A stretch of DNA of 64,000 nt from Camillea tinctor (GCA_022578605.1 MU394061.1:770046-834045); one strand, 5' to 3'; numbered from the stretch's first letter, positions 22,201 to 35,100 are shown. The notes: generated by a model from the sequence alone, not told the origin. Numbers and translations: made by a program.

Positions 22201-23208
22201 TTATGAGCAACTGGTATTCACTACGACTTGATCGCGTGCAGTTTTGCGCTGTTCGGCCCACTTCACCACCAACTCGAGGTCTTTGTTATGCTGTTCGGCT
22301 GGGATATATATCCACTGCTTGAGCTCGCTGCTCCAAGATCGATTTGGGAGCCAGCTTTCCAACATGTCATAGTTATTTCTGTGGTAGGGGAGATCATAGG
22401 TAAGGGGGCCGCTGCGACTCAGCCAATGGTCAGTGCCCGAGTTGATATCGTCCTGGGTAATGTGGAAGCGTGGCCGCTGGATGCTCTTGTTGACTGAATG
22501 GCGGCGTATAGACCTAATGGTGGAGTTTAGGTGCATTTCTAAAAGTCGCAAGTAATAAAGGGGACTATATAGCGCCTTGCGCACGAGAGCCGCATTCCGA
22601 GCTATGAGGGATTGATTCCACTCGGGAAGGCTACCTCGCGGAATCGTGGGAATAGGTTCGCCTTTATCTAGATGGTCTTGCCAGTAGGCGAAATCAACAA
22701 CTAGACAGAGTGCTGACCAACGCAGTAGGCACGTGAGACAGGTGCATATCTCGGCTGGATCGGGCTGTTGAACGTGTTGGTAGTACGGCTTTCTGTGGAT
22801 GGCCGTGAGTTCCCGACGATCAGGATTTTTCAGATGACCGTGCACAGCCGGGTCAACGTCTGACAGAAGGACGGGGAGTCGAAAGCATTTGTCCAGGCAC
22901 TGGAACCTCGTGCGATGGACAGCCCTAGCGAGACTGTGTTCCTCCTGAGCAATGAGGACCTGAAAGAATTTGCTCACTTGCTGTAGGGTGAGTATATCTC
23001 TAGGACCGAGGAAAACCAGCACGTTGAGGACAAGCTCATATGGAAGATTTGACAAGTTGTGGGATTTTCTTTCTGATTTCTTTTGGGCTTTCCGAGCCTG
23101 TTTTCTCTTAAGCCGCTCAGTGCGCTTTGAGCGTAGAGTGAGTACTCCCGTCTTGTCCTCAAGCACTCTCAATTCCTCGTCCCCGGGAACCTCCACCACC
23201 TTCCCCAT
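22201..23208 (-). CDS. F-box protein
   Basis: A single-exon ORF of 335 codons. An N-terminal basic segment (KRTERLKRKQARKAQKKSERK, about 28-48) looks like a nuclear-localisation or RNA/DNA-contact patch. It is followed by an F-box (about 50-88, NLPYELVLNVLVFLGPRDIL then QQVSKFFQVL). F-box proteins join substrates to SCF ubiquitin ligases through Skp1. The rest has a CxCxxC patch (EICTCLTCLLRW) and a Trp-rich C terminus but no known repeat (no WD40 or LRR), so the substrate is unknown. It is divergent from the Dabb gene across about 500 bp. The frame is complete. Confidence 0.85.
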   Translation of the reverse strand: MGKVVEVPGDEELRVLEDKTGVLTLRSKRTERLKRKQARKAQKKSERKSHNLSNLPYELVLNVLVFLGPRDILTLQQVSKFFQVLIAQEEHSLARAVHRTRFQCLDKCFRLPVLLSDVDPAVHGHLKNPDRRELTAIHRKPYYQHVQQPDPAEICTCLTCLLRWSALCLVVDFAYWQDHLDKGEPIPTIPRGSLPEWNQSLIARNAALVRKALYSPLYYLRLLEMHLNSTIRSIRRHSVNKSIQRPRFHITQDDINSGTDHWLSRSGPLTYDLPYHRNNYDMLESWLPNRSWSSELKQWIYIPAEQHNKDLELVVKWAEQRKTARDQVVVNTSCS

Positions 23209-23716
23209 GTCGGCAATGTTGCGCCGGTTCAGATGAAGAACTTAGGTTTGAGGTCGCGAAGGTAAGCGAGAGGATAGATGATGTAATTTTGAGAATGGGC
23301 ATCTGGTGTAAGGTTGGTGTTACAAGTTACCTAAGCTATCTTCGGTGTTCAACCTTATCCTTATCAGCTCACCAACCTACCTAGGTAAGGTATAGGTAAT
23401 AAGCTAACCTTAACTTAAAAGTGGGTGGGTTCTAACAGGTTGTGAGGTCATCAAAGTCGGGGTGGGAATGCGGTGGGAATGCGGAGAAGGTCGGGGTTTC
23501 TAAAAGATACATACAACTTCGATACATGTAAGCCCGGCCCTCTTCATCTTAGGTTGAGACTACTACTAAAGCGACCTAACCTAGTATTGGGAACCTTTGC
23601 CTACAGTATGTAACTACCAAAGACATGACATAACATAACATGACATAACATAAACGTATCTGACCTAATCTTTCTTCCTCCCAACACACACAAGAATAAT
23701 ATAGGTGACAGCAACC
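23209..23716. other. divergent promoter region of the F-box and Dabb genes
   Basis: 508 bp containing the palindrome TACCTAGGTA at 23378-23387 and short direct repeats: GGTGGGAATGCGG twice near 23460-23483, and ACATAACAT units near 23628-23654. Confidence 0.5.
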
Positions 23717-24143
23717 ATGACTATCTATCACGTTGTCATGTTTAGGTTCAAAAGCCTTGTTCCCCCGGAGGAGGTCCAGGCAGTAAGAGCATTTTCATCA
23801 TCGCCTGCCTAGCTGCTAACCCACCCGAGCAGCCCAGCGAACGTACCAAGGTTGGAGAACTAACACAGCATTACAGGCCTGTGATCGCATGTTGGCTCTG
23901 GGCCATAAATGCACTCATCCCACAACACAGTCAACATACGTCACCGTGTTAGGTGGTGGAAGGGACAATAGTCCAGAAGGACTGCAGAATGGAATGACAC
24001 ATACATTCATCTTCCAGTTTGAGAATGAAGAAGACAGGAAGCATTATCTGGAGAAGGACCCTGTCCATCTCGAGTTTGTCGCCAGTATTCAGGACATCTT
24101 GGATACAGCGCAAGTTGTTGATTTTACACCCGGTGTATTCTAA
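23717..24143 (+). CDS. stress-responsive A/B-barrel (Dabb) domain protein
   Basis: Two exons, 23717-23782 and 23877-24143, with a 94 bp intron (GTAAGA donor, CTAAC branch, TTACAG acceptor), join in phase 0 to give 110 codons. The protein opens with IYHVVMFRFKSLVPPEEVQA. It continues with TYVTVLGGG, HTFIFQFENEEDRKHYLEKD and HLEFVASIQDIL, the pattern of dimeric alpha+beta barrel proteins (Dabb, PF07876). Members are small cytosolic proteins; some act in stress response and some as cyclases. The exact role here is unknown. A CT microsatellite follows directly after the stop. Confidence 0.88.
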
Positions 24144-24207
<64 letters not shown>

Positions 24208-25681
24208 CTTTTTTTTTTTTGGCTCCCTTTCTTTTTCTTTGCCTTTTTAGGGAAGGGGAGGGAGGCTGGTAGAGAAAAGCGAATGAAAGGGAGACCAAGG
24301 GAAAAGTGGGAAGTAAGCCGGTAAGGCGGTGCACATTGGAAAGAGACTGACTACAAACAACTAGATAAGGGAAAGGGGAGAGAACCTTAGGCCTGGGATT
24401 ATGGTTATATAATTCATATTTCTATTTTCGAAATTGGCAGGCAGGGTAATACATCCGTTTAAAACACACATGAAACAGAAAGTATAGTAACCTACTAGGT
24501 GTAGGTTGATTTGCGCGTACGGAGTAGAGTATAACCTACCTTCCATAGATGCAGGTGTGGGAATTCAGGTCGATCAAAGAGGTACCTACTACTGTAAGTG
24601 CAGCCCTACGTCATACCCCACGCAGGCTCATGAGATAGGTACCTACCTAGACACTAAGGTGACATATTACACTAGCACTGGTTACTAGGTAGAGGTGTAT
24701 GTAAGTATGTATATATGAATGTATACTAGAGGTACATACATCACATACATACATGAATTAGAACCAGGTTTAGGTATGAGAGTTAGGTAGATTAGCTTAG
24801 CTTTTAGCTGGCACATGCAATGAAAAAAAATCATAGAACGGTAGGGAGGGGAGGGATAGGGAGGGGTCACAGTGAGGAGAGCAACCCAGAATCCATTCGC
24901 CTGCAGAACAAAGCCCATAACTCAATCCATCGGTTCATTAATCAACCAAACATCAATCCACTACAACTACATCTCTCACCACCATTACATCTACTACTAC
25001 TACTACTACTACCACCAACACCACTACCACCACCACCACCACCAAGACCATTCACAACCAAACAACCAAATAAATACATACACATACGTGCATACAACCT
25101 AGAACAATCGCGTTTGTGATAGATCACCTATATACACCTTTTCTGTCTCACCTTATTTTTTTTTCCCTTTCTTTTTTTGTTTCTTTTTCTTAATTTATTT
25201 ATTTTTCTAAAATCTTGACCGAACCGATCACTGAGGTCGCAAATCGCATTGTGGTCGAGACCTCCCTCCTCTAGGCTTAGATACAAAGACGGACAGACAG
25301 ATAGACAGACAGGACAGGACAACAGAAGAACGAACTGACCGAACCCGTGCGAACTCTGATTGTCTTTTGCGCCAACCCGACTTACAACCTACAACCTCCA
25401 GACACGGCTACTTTTCCCACCTTATCCATATCCTCATCCTTCCTCATCTTCATCCTCTTTCTCATTCTCATCCCCCCGTCTCCATCTCTCTACCCTACAT
25501 CTCTCTATCCATATCCATCCCCACAAACCACCGCCAACGCTTCTCTACTGACCCAGCCCGGCCGCCGAATTCATTTTACATTTCACCCTCTCCCGGCGTC
25601 TTGTCGCCAATACCTCCATCCCCGCCGCCATAGCCATCGTCCGTTCTTCCATCTTTGCCGCTCCCAGATCGACTAGTCACC
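24144..25681. other. intergenic region with microsatellites; 5' leader of the next gene
   Basis: A (CT)n run lies at 24146-24208 and a (TAC/CAC)n tract at about 24985-25048. A long C/T-rich tract from about 25390 to 25680 directly before the next start codon is probably its promoter and leader. Frames open across these tracts are low-complexity and were not called. Confidence 0.55.
24146..24208. repeat. CT microsatellite
   Basis: Near-perfect (CT)n interrupted by a few TTT, starting a few bases after the Dabb stop codon, in its 3' UTR region. Confidence 0.9.
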
Positions 25682-26937
25682 ATGTCGCAAAAGCAAGCAG
25701 CCCCCATGCTCATCAATGTTCCTCCTCCTCCATCCAATCCGGAGACTCCGAGTGATATGCCGTAAGTAATCGGAATATGTGCCCCTCCCTGCGACCCCTG
25801 CGACCCCTGCGACCTATCTCTTGGTGACTATCGCTAACGATTCTATCTTCTGCCAGCGGCACTCCGACCAGCACCACTACCTCTCTCTCTGCCCTCTCGA
25901 CCACCGCCATCAAAGACGGCCACCGCGGCGGTCATGCCCTTCACGGCCTAGGTGGTCCCCGGGGCCATTCCCATCACGGTTCCACTAATAGCCTAGAAGC
26001 CGAGCGCGCAGATCGCATTAGCCGTCTCGCCGGACTTGAGCGCGTCTCTACCCTGCGCGCGCACCAACAACACGGCCCCAATGCCTCTTCTCCGCAGACC
26101 ACCCCTACCTCGACCGGCTTCCCGCCCCAGAATGCAGGCACCCCCCTGACTCCCGCCTACTTCGACTCCAACGGCCAGCCCACCGCTGTCACTAAGATGA
26201 GCACCGTGGGCACTGCATCCGCCACAGGTAGCGTCGGTGCGCGGACTACGACCGAGGCCCAGTTCGAGATGGACGCCGATCTGACCGAGGTCGACGAAGA
26301 TACTATGAGTACCGACACCAACTATCGGACCATGGACGTTGACTCTACCTCGGGTGCCATCGATCCCATGGATGAGGACTTGACCAGCCGTTCGGTTGGC
26401 GGCTTTGAGGACCGCATGAGCGACGACGGGACTGCTAGCTTGGTAGGCTTTGGCGAGGGCGCAAACAGCACCGTGAGCGGCCCCATATACCATCGCAGAC
26501 CCTTGCCGGGCGCTGCCGGTGCCCCTGGCGCCTGGGGCCTGGAGAGAAGCAGCTCGGGGCTGAGCCAGGAGGCCATGATGAGAAGTCGGGAAATGCGCGA
26601 GCTGGCCGGCAACGATACTCCTATCAGCTCGTCGGCTGCTGCTGAGAGACGCGAAGCCAGATATGTCGACGGCGTCGCCGTTGATGGTGGAGGTCATGTC
26701 GGCACCACAGATGACGATATGTTCGTGGATACGACAACTCGTGGACCCATACCTATCCAACCTGGCCAGCCGCAGACGAGTGCTCTTAGGGAGGGCGTAG
26801 GTGGCCCAGCCACGCGCGAGGCTGCTGAGCGCATTATTCGGGAGCGCCTCGATGGTGGCGAAAGTCGTGCTCCCGTTCTGAGCAGTTCGAGCGGTGGGGA
26901 CAAGCTGGGTAAATTCTACTTTGAGGATAAAAAATAG
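25682..26937 (+). CDS. conserved Ser/Thr/Gly-rich fungal protein, unknown function
   Basis: Exons 25682-25761 and 25857-26937, with a 95 bp intron (GTAAGT donor, CTAAC branch, CCAG acceptor), give 386 codons plus stop. The protein is soluble and largely disordered. It has a Pro-rich N terminus, a His/Gly patch (HRGGHALHGLGGPRGHSHHG), an acidic centre (TEVDEDTMSTDT, MDVDSTSGAIDPMDEDL), the motif DRMSDDGTASLVGFGEG, and a C-terminal helix (TREAAERIIRERLDGG). Codon use is GC-rich and strongly coding. I recognise no named domain; the layout suggests a nuclear or signalling protein, but that is inference. A C/T-rich leader suggests solid expression. Confidence 0.82.
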
Positions 26938-27980
26938 CAAGTCGCTTATTGCTCTGGTTTTCTTTTTTTTTTCTTTTTTTTTTCCTTTTTTCAATTACCA
27001 TCCCGTACAAAATTAGGCCTATTGAGGTACTCGGAGTTTCTATTGGCGTTTGTGGAAGGGAGGAACTGGGAAAGGGGAGGGGGACAGGGGACAATATTGA
27101 GCTTTATCTGCCTTCACTAACACATCAGGCAGGTGACCGGATAGTTTTTGGGTTGCTCTTCTGTTTTTGTTGGTCAAAAGAGAAAGGAGACATTCATTTT
27201 ACACTATTAAGATGTAAGGATGTCTATGCATGCTACCATTGACTGTCCTGTTTTGCTATGTTGATTCATCCCCCCCCCCCCCCCCAGGCATGTGATCATA
27301 TCACTCCGATATGATACCTTTATTGCCTTTTCTCTTAAAGGAATCATGATCTTAAGTGTGTTGGTTTGCTATTCCTCAATGGTAAAGTTTAATTTACGTC
27401 GTTTTTGTACGATAATTTATGTGTAATCTCCCAGCGCCCTTATTTATGAGGCTGTTGGACTATCGAGTATTAATAGCTTAGAAAGACCATGACAACGAGA
27501 TTTGAAACATATAGCAGTGTGACGTTACGTCTACTAAGTGAAAGGAACGGAAGTAGAATTGGGTGGAAAGGATGTGATCTACTCCATGAATAGAAGGAGA
27601 ACTGTTCTACCTGTTGCCAAGAATAAAGAAGGGGACAGAGTCTACTAAAGAGGGACATACCTAATATCGTGATTATCTACCGTATAACTTCAAGTATCTA
27701 GCTAGATAAATGTACTGTCTACACATGGTATTCTGCAGACTATGAAGCAATTCGCTGTGTTCGTGAATATGATTCGACCCTACATAGTTTTCAGCAGAAC
27801 ATTCTGTTCCGTAACCAGTTATACCTTATTCGTCCGCCCCGGTGTTCTCTTCTTCAGGATATACTTTCCCACCAACTAGATGAAATCCAGCCCGCTTAGT
27901 ATCTGCGGTTATTCGTTGGCTTCTCTCCCCTAACACACATGCTATGTTCATATTCGCCCCTTTCACTTTCACACTTGCTA
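26938..27980. other. intergenic region
   Basis: T-rich 3' region just after the stop (26955-26992) and a 17-base C run at about 27270-27286. No gene seen. Confidence 0.5.
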
Positions 27981-28871
27981 CTAGTCATAATCTCTCTCTC
28001 CCTCTCCTCTCTCTCTCTTTCGTGTAAGTGAGAGCTCATATTGCTTCGGCCGTTTCTGACCATCGCCTAATAAGTTATCGACAGCCTTGGCAGACCTTTC
28101 CCTAACCCCCGTGGCCGCAGAAACCTGTCCCTTTTTCTTCTTGGCCTTGGCTTCGGCCTCCCTTGCCCTCCTAATCATCTCCGCCTCCATCGTCTCAGCA
28201 GTCTTCTGCTCCTCGCTAGCATATTCATCCAGAACAGCCCTGAAAGTCGAACACTGGTTCTCCTGACCCCACCACTCCCTGCGCTCCCGTAGCCGTCTTG
28301 CCGCGTTGTCCTGCTCCTTGGTACGGGAGCTTCGAAAGTACTTGCAGCAGGAGCAGCGGGTCAGTAGGCAAGATTAACCCGGTCTGCTATCCAACGTAGT
28401 GGGCTGGCGCAGCAGAGTCACCGCAAGCTGCACAGCTACGGTCTGCGATCAGCCAGGTCACATATTTATCTGGATAACATACACATGTTGGCGTGTAAGT
28501 ATTTTTGTATGGCTTTTTGTGACTGCGAAGGCGGACGAATAGAAATAAAGGGAATGCGTCCAGTAAAGTTCAGGAGATCACCTTCTTGAATCAGAGCAGC
28601 CTCATCAGTATTGGCAGCAGTTGACGTCCGAGCCTGGTTATTGCTATCCGGGGTCAGTTGATAATATATAGAAAACGAAAGTAGAATAGACAGCATACCC
28701 AAAATATGTGCCTTGTGTGTCCCCGTCGGGAAGTGTATCTTGTTCACTAGTTGAATTGTCTTTATTGCTTTCAAGGGGGTCCTCTGTAAGCTGGGTCCCG
28801 AAATCGTGGGTGTTATCAGATTCAGAATCATCGGGAAATTGAAGAAACTCCGAAAAATAGATCAATCTCAT
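27981..28871 (-). CDS. possible multi-exon gene, Cys-rich plus charged coiled-coil; structure unresolved
   Basis: Several coding-looking pieces lie in order on the minus strand. An acidic N-terminal piece from 28871 reads SEFLQFPDDSESDNTHDFG. After an intron at 28644-28697 comes a second piece (NNQARTSTAANTDEAALIQE). A Cys-rich piece follows near 28410-28520 (CVCYPDKY...DRSCAACGDSAAP). The last is a long charged piece, 28345-27981 (RRLRERREWWGQENQC, then a Lys/Ala/Glu coiled coil). A TACTGAC branch site before 28345 supports an intron there. I could not find splice sites that keep all pieces in one frame (the second-to-third junction fails), so it is either mis-joined or decayed. No family recognised. 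Confidence 0.4.
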
Positions 28872-31494
28872 CTGCCGTGTGCATCACGGATGACTTATTG
28901 CAGTAACAAGCGATCCAGCTTGAGTCCGTCAAAGTGCGGGTTGCTTTATGGGACTCAAAATAAATTTGGCACTCCGTACAGGGCAACTTATCAAGTTTAT
29001 GGAAACCGTAACAATCAAGGATAGATGTGGTGAACGAGAGATAGAATGGCTTCGACTTATTAATGACTGATTTCGCGGCATACGTGTCTCGACATATTTC
29101 TATCGCCTGTCCTAGATTTCTTCTGATGCGTCACCAGAACGAAAGGCGTTCAGATTCGTAATGAGATAGTAGAATCTTAATTGAATTGAATATGGCGTTC
29201 CGGGTAATAGAGTAGCAATGTATAAACAGAGGTATATGTGTCAAGCTGATGACAGACGGCGTTGGTATCCCCATAAAATATATGGCTCGGCATAACGATG
29301 CAGACAGGAGTTATTTGAATAAAGCTAACTCATTGATCATTTGCATGTAACTATATTGTCCATGGGTCTGTATGACTTTATTTTGTATTACATAGCTATT
29401 CTCAGAACTATCACCTGGTCGTGGACAACACGATTTGCCATGTGATAGTCTCTTGAAGAAGATAATATACAGTTATAATAATATTACTTATTGCGTCCTT
29501 AAATACGATCCTCTTTAACAACGCCTGTTCACGTCCTATTCAAAAATACCTCTTTAAATGTCTAATGTTGGAAAACGCTTGAACATAGTTAACAGAGCCT
29601 CCGAGGACCTCTACCTTGAAACTTATAGTCCTGATCAGTTGTTATTGAGCAAATACTAATATTCGGATAACAATATCTCTATTGCTCATAAATGTCTGAG
29701 ATTTAACCCACCCCTTCCTAATTCTTCATGGAACAGCCCATGTGCTGTACGCTTTGTATATGCATATTACTACACAACTTACAATACGTATTAATAACAT
29801 CGGTAACAAATGAAAATAGGGGAGGAAGACCGACACATAACTTGCAATTTCCTACGTAAGGGTGCGAGTTATCCAAAAGGGAGAACATTCTAAATAAACA
29901 AGAAAACTAACCAGTTGAAGAGCAAAGAAGCTTATTTGATTATCAAAGTAAGGCAAGGAGAACTAGGAATCTCCCGTTCTGTTTGAACCGAAGCCGATTT
30001 TAGCAAACAAGCCCATGTATTCGGGTAGAGCTATAGGGCACGACAAACGCGACCTCTAGGGACGTTATCAGCGTGTTATGTTTTAGAAGAGCAAGAATAC
30101 CGAGATATGATACTTTCGATTAGAAAGGCTGCCTGACGCAGGGTAAGTAGAAACAAACCTATTAGGCTGGTAGAATTGGGTCTAGTATAGGTTACAAGAT
30201 TCACAACCCTCGCTTAACTTAATAGCTAGTAAACATTTAGGACTCTATTGCCGGTGTTTCCAGATTGGAGATAATAAAAACCTATGCATTTGTAGCATGC
30301 GCAAAGCGGCAATCCTAAGAATATCTTTTGTGATGGAGGTCGGTGGAACCGTGGGTTCGTGTTACCGGCTGATCTCCAGAATCCAAGATCCCGGGCTACG
30401 ATATGTGATACCTACGGGTCCCAGAGAAGCCGCCTGCTGCCCACCCGGGTTCTAAAATTACAGTCCTAGGTCGGCAGGAAATGAATGATGGCCGGTCGAT
30501 CATCTGTGTTTGATCTTCTTCTCCCCACACTCCCGATCTGGATCGTCATTTTGCATGAGGATATCGAGATTGATGATCATATGGGCTTTATGATTAGGGT
30601 TGCGGGTTAATTCACATAAATCCCGTTTTGCCTTCTACATTTTATAACGCGTTATTTATGGTGTTGACCTAAACCGATACAGTACATAGTAGAGAGTTTG
30701 AATTTATAGATGAAGAGGGGGTAGTAGGTATTACTTTACCTAGTAGTGGCGGCCAAAGTTTAGAATTGAGATCATCGGTTAGAGACGCTTGGACCGGACA
30801 ACTTTTTTTTTTTTTGGGGGGGGGGGGGGGGAAGGGGGGTTTGAAATCAGGATGCAACCAAATCTACACTTTTTTTTAGAACAGCATATACAGGTGAGTC
30901 TCCTAACCTAATAAGTTGTCTTGCAAATAGTTTGGTGTTCACTATCAAACGTATACTCATGTATGTCTTGTTAAACCGTAACAGCATAGACATGTCACGG
31001 GAACCAGAGGTGGTTGAGAGATCCGAACGAATACACAAGACACGAATCAAAAACGCCCCTCATTCAGCCCAAACCACGTGGAGAAATAAATCAAATTAAC
31101 AACGGTACTGAATGGAAACAGAGCCAAGTCTCACAACACTTCAACTGCAAACAACTGTGCTGAAAACGAAGCCAACACGTAAGCCTTGAACACTGGGCAG
31201 TCTTGCAAAGGTTTATTGAAATGGGGACAGATTCACAAAATACGAGAAGTAGTAGTTATAGTATAAGGTTTCTCTAAATTCGTTGTCATGGCGAGAAATA
31301 GAACTGATTACACCCCCTCCTTTTTAACCAACCAATAACCAACCCATCTCACGTACATAGTCATTCCCTTCGACCTCCTAATATACCAGTTGTAAACATC
31401 CGTATGTCCATCCACATCCGTAATCCAACCCCTTAAATACCCATATTAACATCCCCTAAACACTCCACCCACAAATTACTAGATGCTAGCCCAC
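28872..31494. other. 2.6 kb intergenic region
   Basis: No convincing gene. It contains the T13/G16 homopolymer pair at 30803-30831. Short ORFs here are in low-complexity or AT-rich sequence. Confidence 0.4.
30803..30831. repeat. T run joined to G run
   Basis: 13 T followed by 16 G. Such a run is prone to sequencing error and, if real, could form a quadruplex. Confidence 0.85.
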
Positions 31495-32169
31495 TTAGAA
31501 GAGGGCAATGGCGAGGACACCGGCAGCGGCGGCAGCCATCTCGACACCAGAGCCAACGCGGCCGGCAGCACCGGTAGCGATGGGGGGAGAAGAGGTGGTA
31601 GGGTAGCCGGGGACGGAGGTGCTGGGCTTAGGAGGGAGGTAGCCCGAGCTGTAGCCAGTACCGACAGGGGGGCTGACGGGAGGCACGCTAGTAACAGGGT
31701 AGGTGGGAGTAGAAGGGGGGACCGAGGTCTTGAGGGTAGTGGTAGGGTAAGAAGGGGGAGCCGAAGGCGGGTACGAGGGCACACCAGCAGTGGTGCTCGT
31801 AGAAGCCGAAGAGGCGGGGTACGAGGGAACCACGGGCTTGGAGGTGGTGGTGCTAATCACGGGAGTGGTAGCAGGGTACGAAGGAACCTCGTAAGTGCTG
31901 CTAGTCGAGGCCGAAGAGGCCGGGTACGAGGGGACTTCGTAGGTGCTGCTGGAAGAGGGAACAGCAGGAGGGTACGAAGGAACACCGGCAGTGCTGGTGG
32001 TAGACGAAGCAGTGGTAGCCGGGTACGAGGGAACCGAGACCGAAGAGGTGGTCGGGTAGCTCGGGTAGCTGGGCTCCTCAGGAGCAGTAGGGTACTCCGG
32101 AGTTGTAGGGTAGCTGGCGGAAGCAAGGCCGGCAAGGGCGAGAGCAGCGAACTGAACGGTGACCTTCAT
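31495..32169 (-). CDS. YP-repeat, Ser/Thr/Pro-rich cell-wall protein, probably GPI-anchored
   Basis: A single exon of 224 codons. A signal peptide (MKVTVQFAALALAGLASA) is followed by about 180 residues rich in Ser, Thr, Pro, Tyr, built on a repeated VPSYPA unit (VPSYPATT, VPSYPPAV, VPSYPASSASTS and so on). The C-terminal hydrophobic tail (VEMAAAAAGVLAIALF), preceded by small residues (GAAGRVGSG), fits a GPI-attachment signal. Heavy O-glycosylation is expected; the likely place is the cell wall or membrane surface. The antisense strand is also open for 251 codons, but that frame is a Gly/Arg-rich shadow of the repeats. Not an enzyme as far as can be seen. Confidence 0.85.
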   Translation of the reverse strand: MKVTVQFAALALAGLASASYPTTPEYPTAPEEPSYPSYPTTSSVSVPSYPATTASSTTSTAGVPSYPPAVPSSSSTYEVPSYPASSASTSSTYEVPSYPATTPVISTTTSKPVVPSYPASSASTSTTAGVPSYPPSAPPSYPTTTLKTSVPPSTPTYPVTSVPPVSPPVGTGYSSGYLPPKPSTSVPGYPTTSSPPIATGAAGRVGSGVEMAAAAAGVLAIALF

Positions 32170-35100
32170 TTTGAATATATTAGGTTTATATGTCTTGTAT
32201 GTACAAGGGTTGTTTTTTTTGGTCTTCCTTGGTGTTGAAGTCTGGACGAAGCGGAAAAGACGCTCGACTTTGTTATTAGAAACGAATGACTGTGTCGGTG
32301 GTATTAATTATTATTATGGGTGGTGGTGGTGGTTGGTAAGGAAGAAGAGAGAAAAAAAGGGTGGCTTCAGAATGCAGGAACAGCACATCTTTATAATTCT
32401 GACTCGACTGGCTTAACTGGGTTTTCTGGTAACACGACCATCAGGCCGTCGTATGCTGAGCACGCAAGGTGACATGGAAAACACAACAACATACAATGTA
32501 ACCCTGGGGTGGGAATAGCCCTAAGCTGGTCTGGGGTGGCAGGTGGTTGAAATTACCAGAGCCATAGAAATACGAAAGTCATTACTCAAAACGATAGAAT
32601 ACGAATGGCGGGCCAATAGCAGGCCCGCGCATGTCAATTGTCTCTTTTGGGGCATGACTTTCAATCGACTATCCCGACTTGACAGCCATGCAGACGGGCC
32701 GGGCTCCCTATAACGACTTATAGAGCCCCTGATTGGATGAGAGTGGGTCTAGATTGTCGCGCCATTTACCCTTTGTATCTGCTTATAGCCCATCTAGTAA
32801 GATCTCCTTGTGCCACTTGTATTGCCTGTGTTCTCTCCTAAAGCTGTCAAAGTGCTGTCTTGTTAACGTCTGTGTGGTTGAACATGTCATGTACATACAT
32901 ATATAATCGCCCCTGCAGGACATCAAGACATATAATTCTACGAGACCCATTCCTCTGGGCCTCTAGAATACTACTACACACAATGCATAGTTTAACTACC
33001 TACTTAACCTATCTGCCTACCCTTACAACCGAGGATGGTTATGTACGGTATATTATGTAGCTTACGGGCGAACGTCCCAAGTCGTTCCCGTACCTTACAT
33101 GATCTGCAACGACTAACTCCGAATCCCATCTGTACGCCAAGCCAGGCCATGCTAGGGGCATCAACAGGGCACCCCGTCCAAAGTTTGAGGGAGAGATAAA
33201 AAGACTCTACTATATACCTTGATGATTTATTAATTCAAATCACCGAGGTTTTGGCACGCAAGCCGGCGACAAGATGTTCTGGAGCTAGGAAAATTGGCTC
33301 TATATACAAGGTGGCTATATATCTTGTCTCGGGTCCATTATGATTTTTCTTTCTTTCTCGTATACATACCTCCTACCGATTTCGCGTTAGGAGCTTTTAG
33401 CGTGCTGGCCTGAGTAGGGAAAAGAAGTAGTTGTAAGGAATCAACAACGATAACAACGAGGACAACGGTGACAAGGCCTTTACTAACTCATCATCACGAT
33501 GATTCTAAGAACCCTCTTCCCTGTCTCTTACACTAACTTCGCCTTGTCTTCACACCGCACTCTTCACCGTCTTTATTATAAGTGGATACTTCATTGGAAA
33601 AGTCTAACTGAACCGTCGCAGGCGTCGGCCGAGGGCAACTCGTTTATTCCATTGAATTGTGGGAACTGATTCTTTTATAGCCTGTATTTATTTTGTATAA
33701 GACAGCTAGATCGGGAATCGACATCGCGCACTTATGTAGTATAACCTACACATACTGCCAGGTTGGGTACATCCATATACATATATATGGCACATATGGT
33801 AATGATTAAACGATTTCCTATTAACAAGAGGTTTCGTTCACATTTCTAAGGTTTTCTTCTTTTTTTCTTCTTTTCTTCTTTTTATTTTTTTTTTCCTTTT
33901 TTAAACTGCTTTTCAATTTCTTTTACGTGCTGTATCGTTTGACTCGCATACTACCTAGTGGTTGGGGACCGAACTCGGCATTCTCCTGCATGGTACGTGC
34001 GGCAGCGGTTGTTGTTGCGCTGCTGCAAGCAAATAAGGCGTGATGGGAACATCAAAAGTGGAAAGTCGTTTAACAACACACCAAAGGGAAGGGGTCGGAA
34101 TCTAAGAACAAAAAAAAAAAAGTGTCGCCTTAAGGTTAAAGGAGGGGCAGGTACGTGCGAGGAGCTGAGACTTGGCGGGAACATAAAGGAACATGCCAAG
34201 CTCCAATAAGAATTATTCATTAAAATTAAAAAGTGAGAAAACAATGCAGAAAACGGCAGGAGGCAGGAATATCATTCCCCATTATTCGAGCTACTCACGT
34301 CGGCGTTTCCTGATGCAGGGTTGTTCCTATCTTTATTGGTTTTTTTTTTTTTTTTTTTTTTTTGTTTTTTTTTGGGTAGGGGGGGGTTTTCCCCCCTTCC
34401 TTTTTGTTCTTTTCTTTTCTTATCCAGTTCCATTTTAGGGGATGAAGCCATAAACGTGTTAGTTGTTGCACTTGTGGATAGATAGCCAATGGATAGCCAG
34501 GAATAGCTCGACATGGCAGGCATGCGCGCACGTATGAATTTAATCGAAACAACAAAATGGCACGTGATATATAGGCCGACAAGCTACCTAGTGTACACAA
34601 CATACCTGGCAGCCTAGGTAAAATCTGTATTCTTGTTGTTTACAACTAGGTATGTGTAGGTGTAGGTGGTAGGGTGGATTATCTAAAGATGGGAGAAGCG
34701 TCTAGGTTCTGACCATAAGGTGGGTAGTGTAGATCGATCCCTCTAGCAGATCGAACGAACGTGCGATTCAGGTAGCGAAATTTGTATGGATCAACAGCGA
34801 CATCCTAACACACTATACATCCTACCTTACATACAATACATAAGGTACCGGGCTGTAGGTGGGTACTTTTTTTTTATTAATTTTTTTTTATTTTTTTTTT
34901 ATTTTTTTACTTTTGACTAATGTAGACCTTTATGTGAGATATAATAGGCATGCACCTTGATCCTCGGTACCCGGCAAAGCAAAACAACTCTCGAGCTTTT
35001 TACTATTTTAAGTTAAGTTCCCCCCCATTAAAGTTGGAGGAGCGAACCTAAATATGACATAGGGAATGGAAGAGATTTTTGATCTAATGCAATACAACCT

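Noticed and set aside
24820..25680. Overlapping Pro/His/Leu-rich ORFs
   Set aside because: Produced by CAC/TAC microsatellites and a C/T-rich leader; no protein signal.
25993..26994. 333-codon minus-strand ORF
   Set aside because: Antisense of the conserved 386-residue protein; third-position GC bias keeps the opposite strand open. The plus-strand gene has an intron with proper signals.
31483..32238. 251-codon plus-strand ORF, Gly/Arg-rich
   Set aside because: Antisense shadow of the YP-repeat cell-wall protein; composition follows the repeats and there is no domain.
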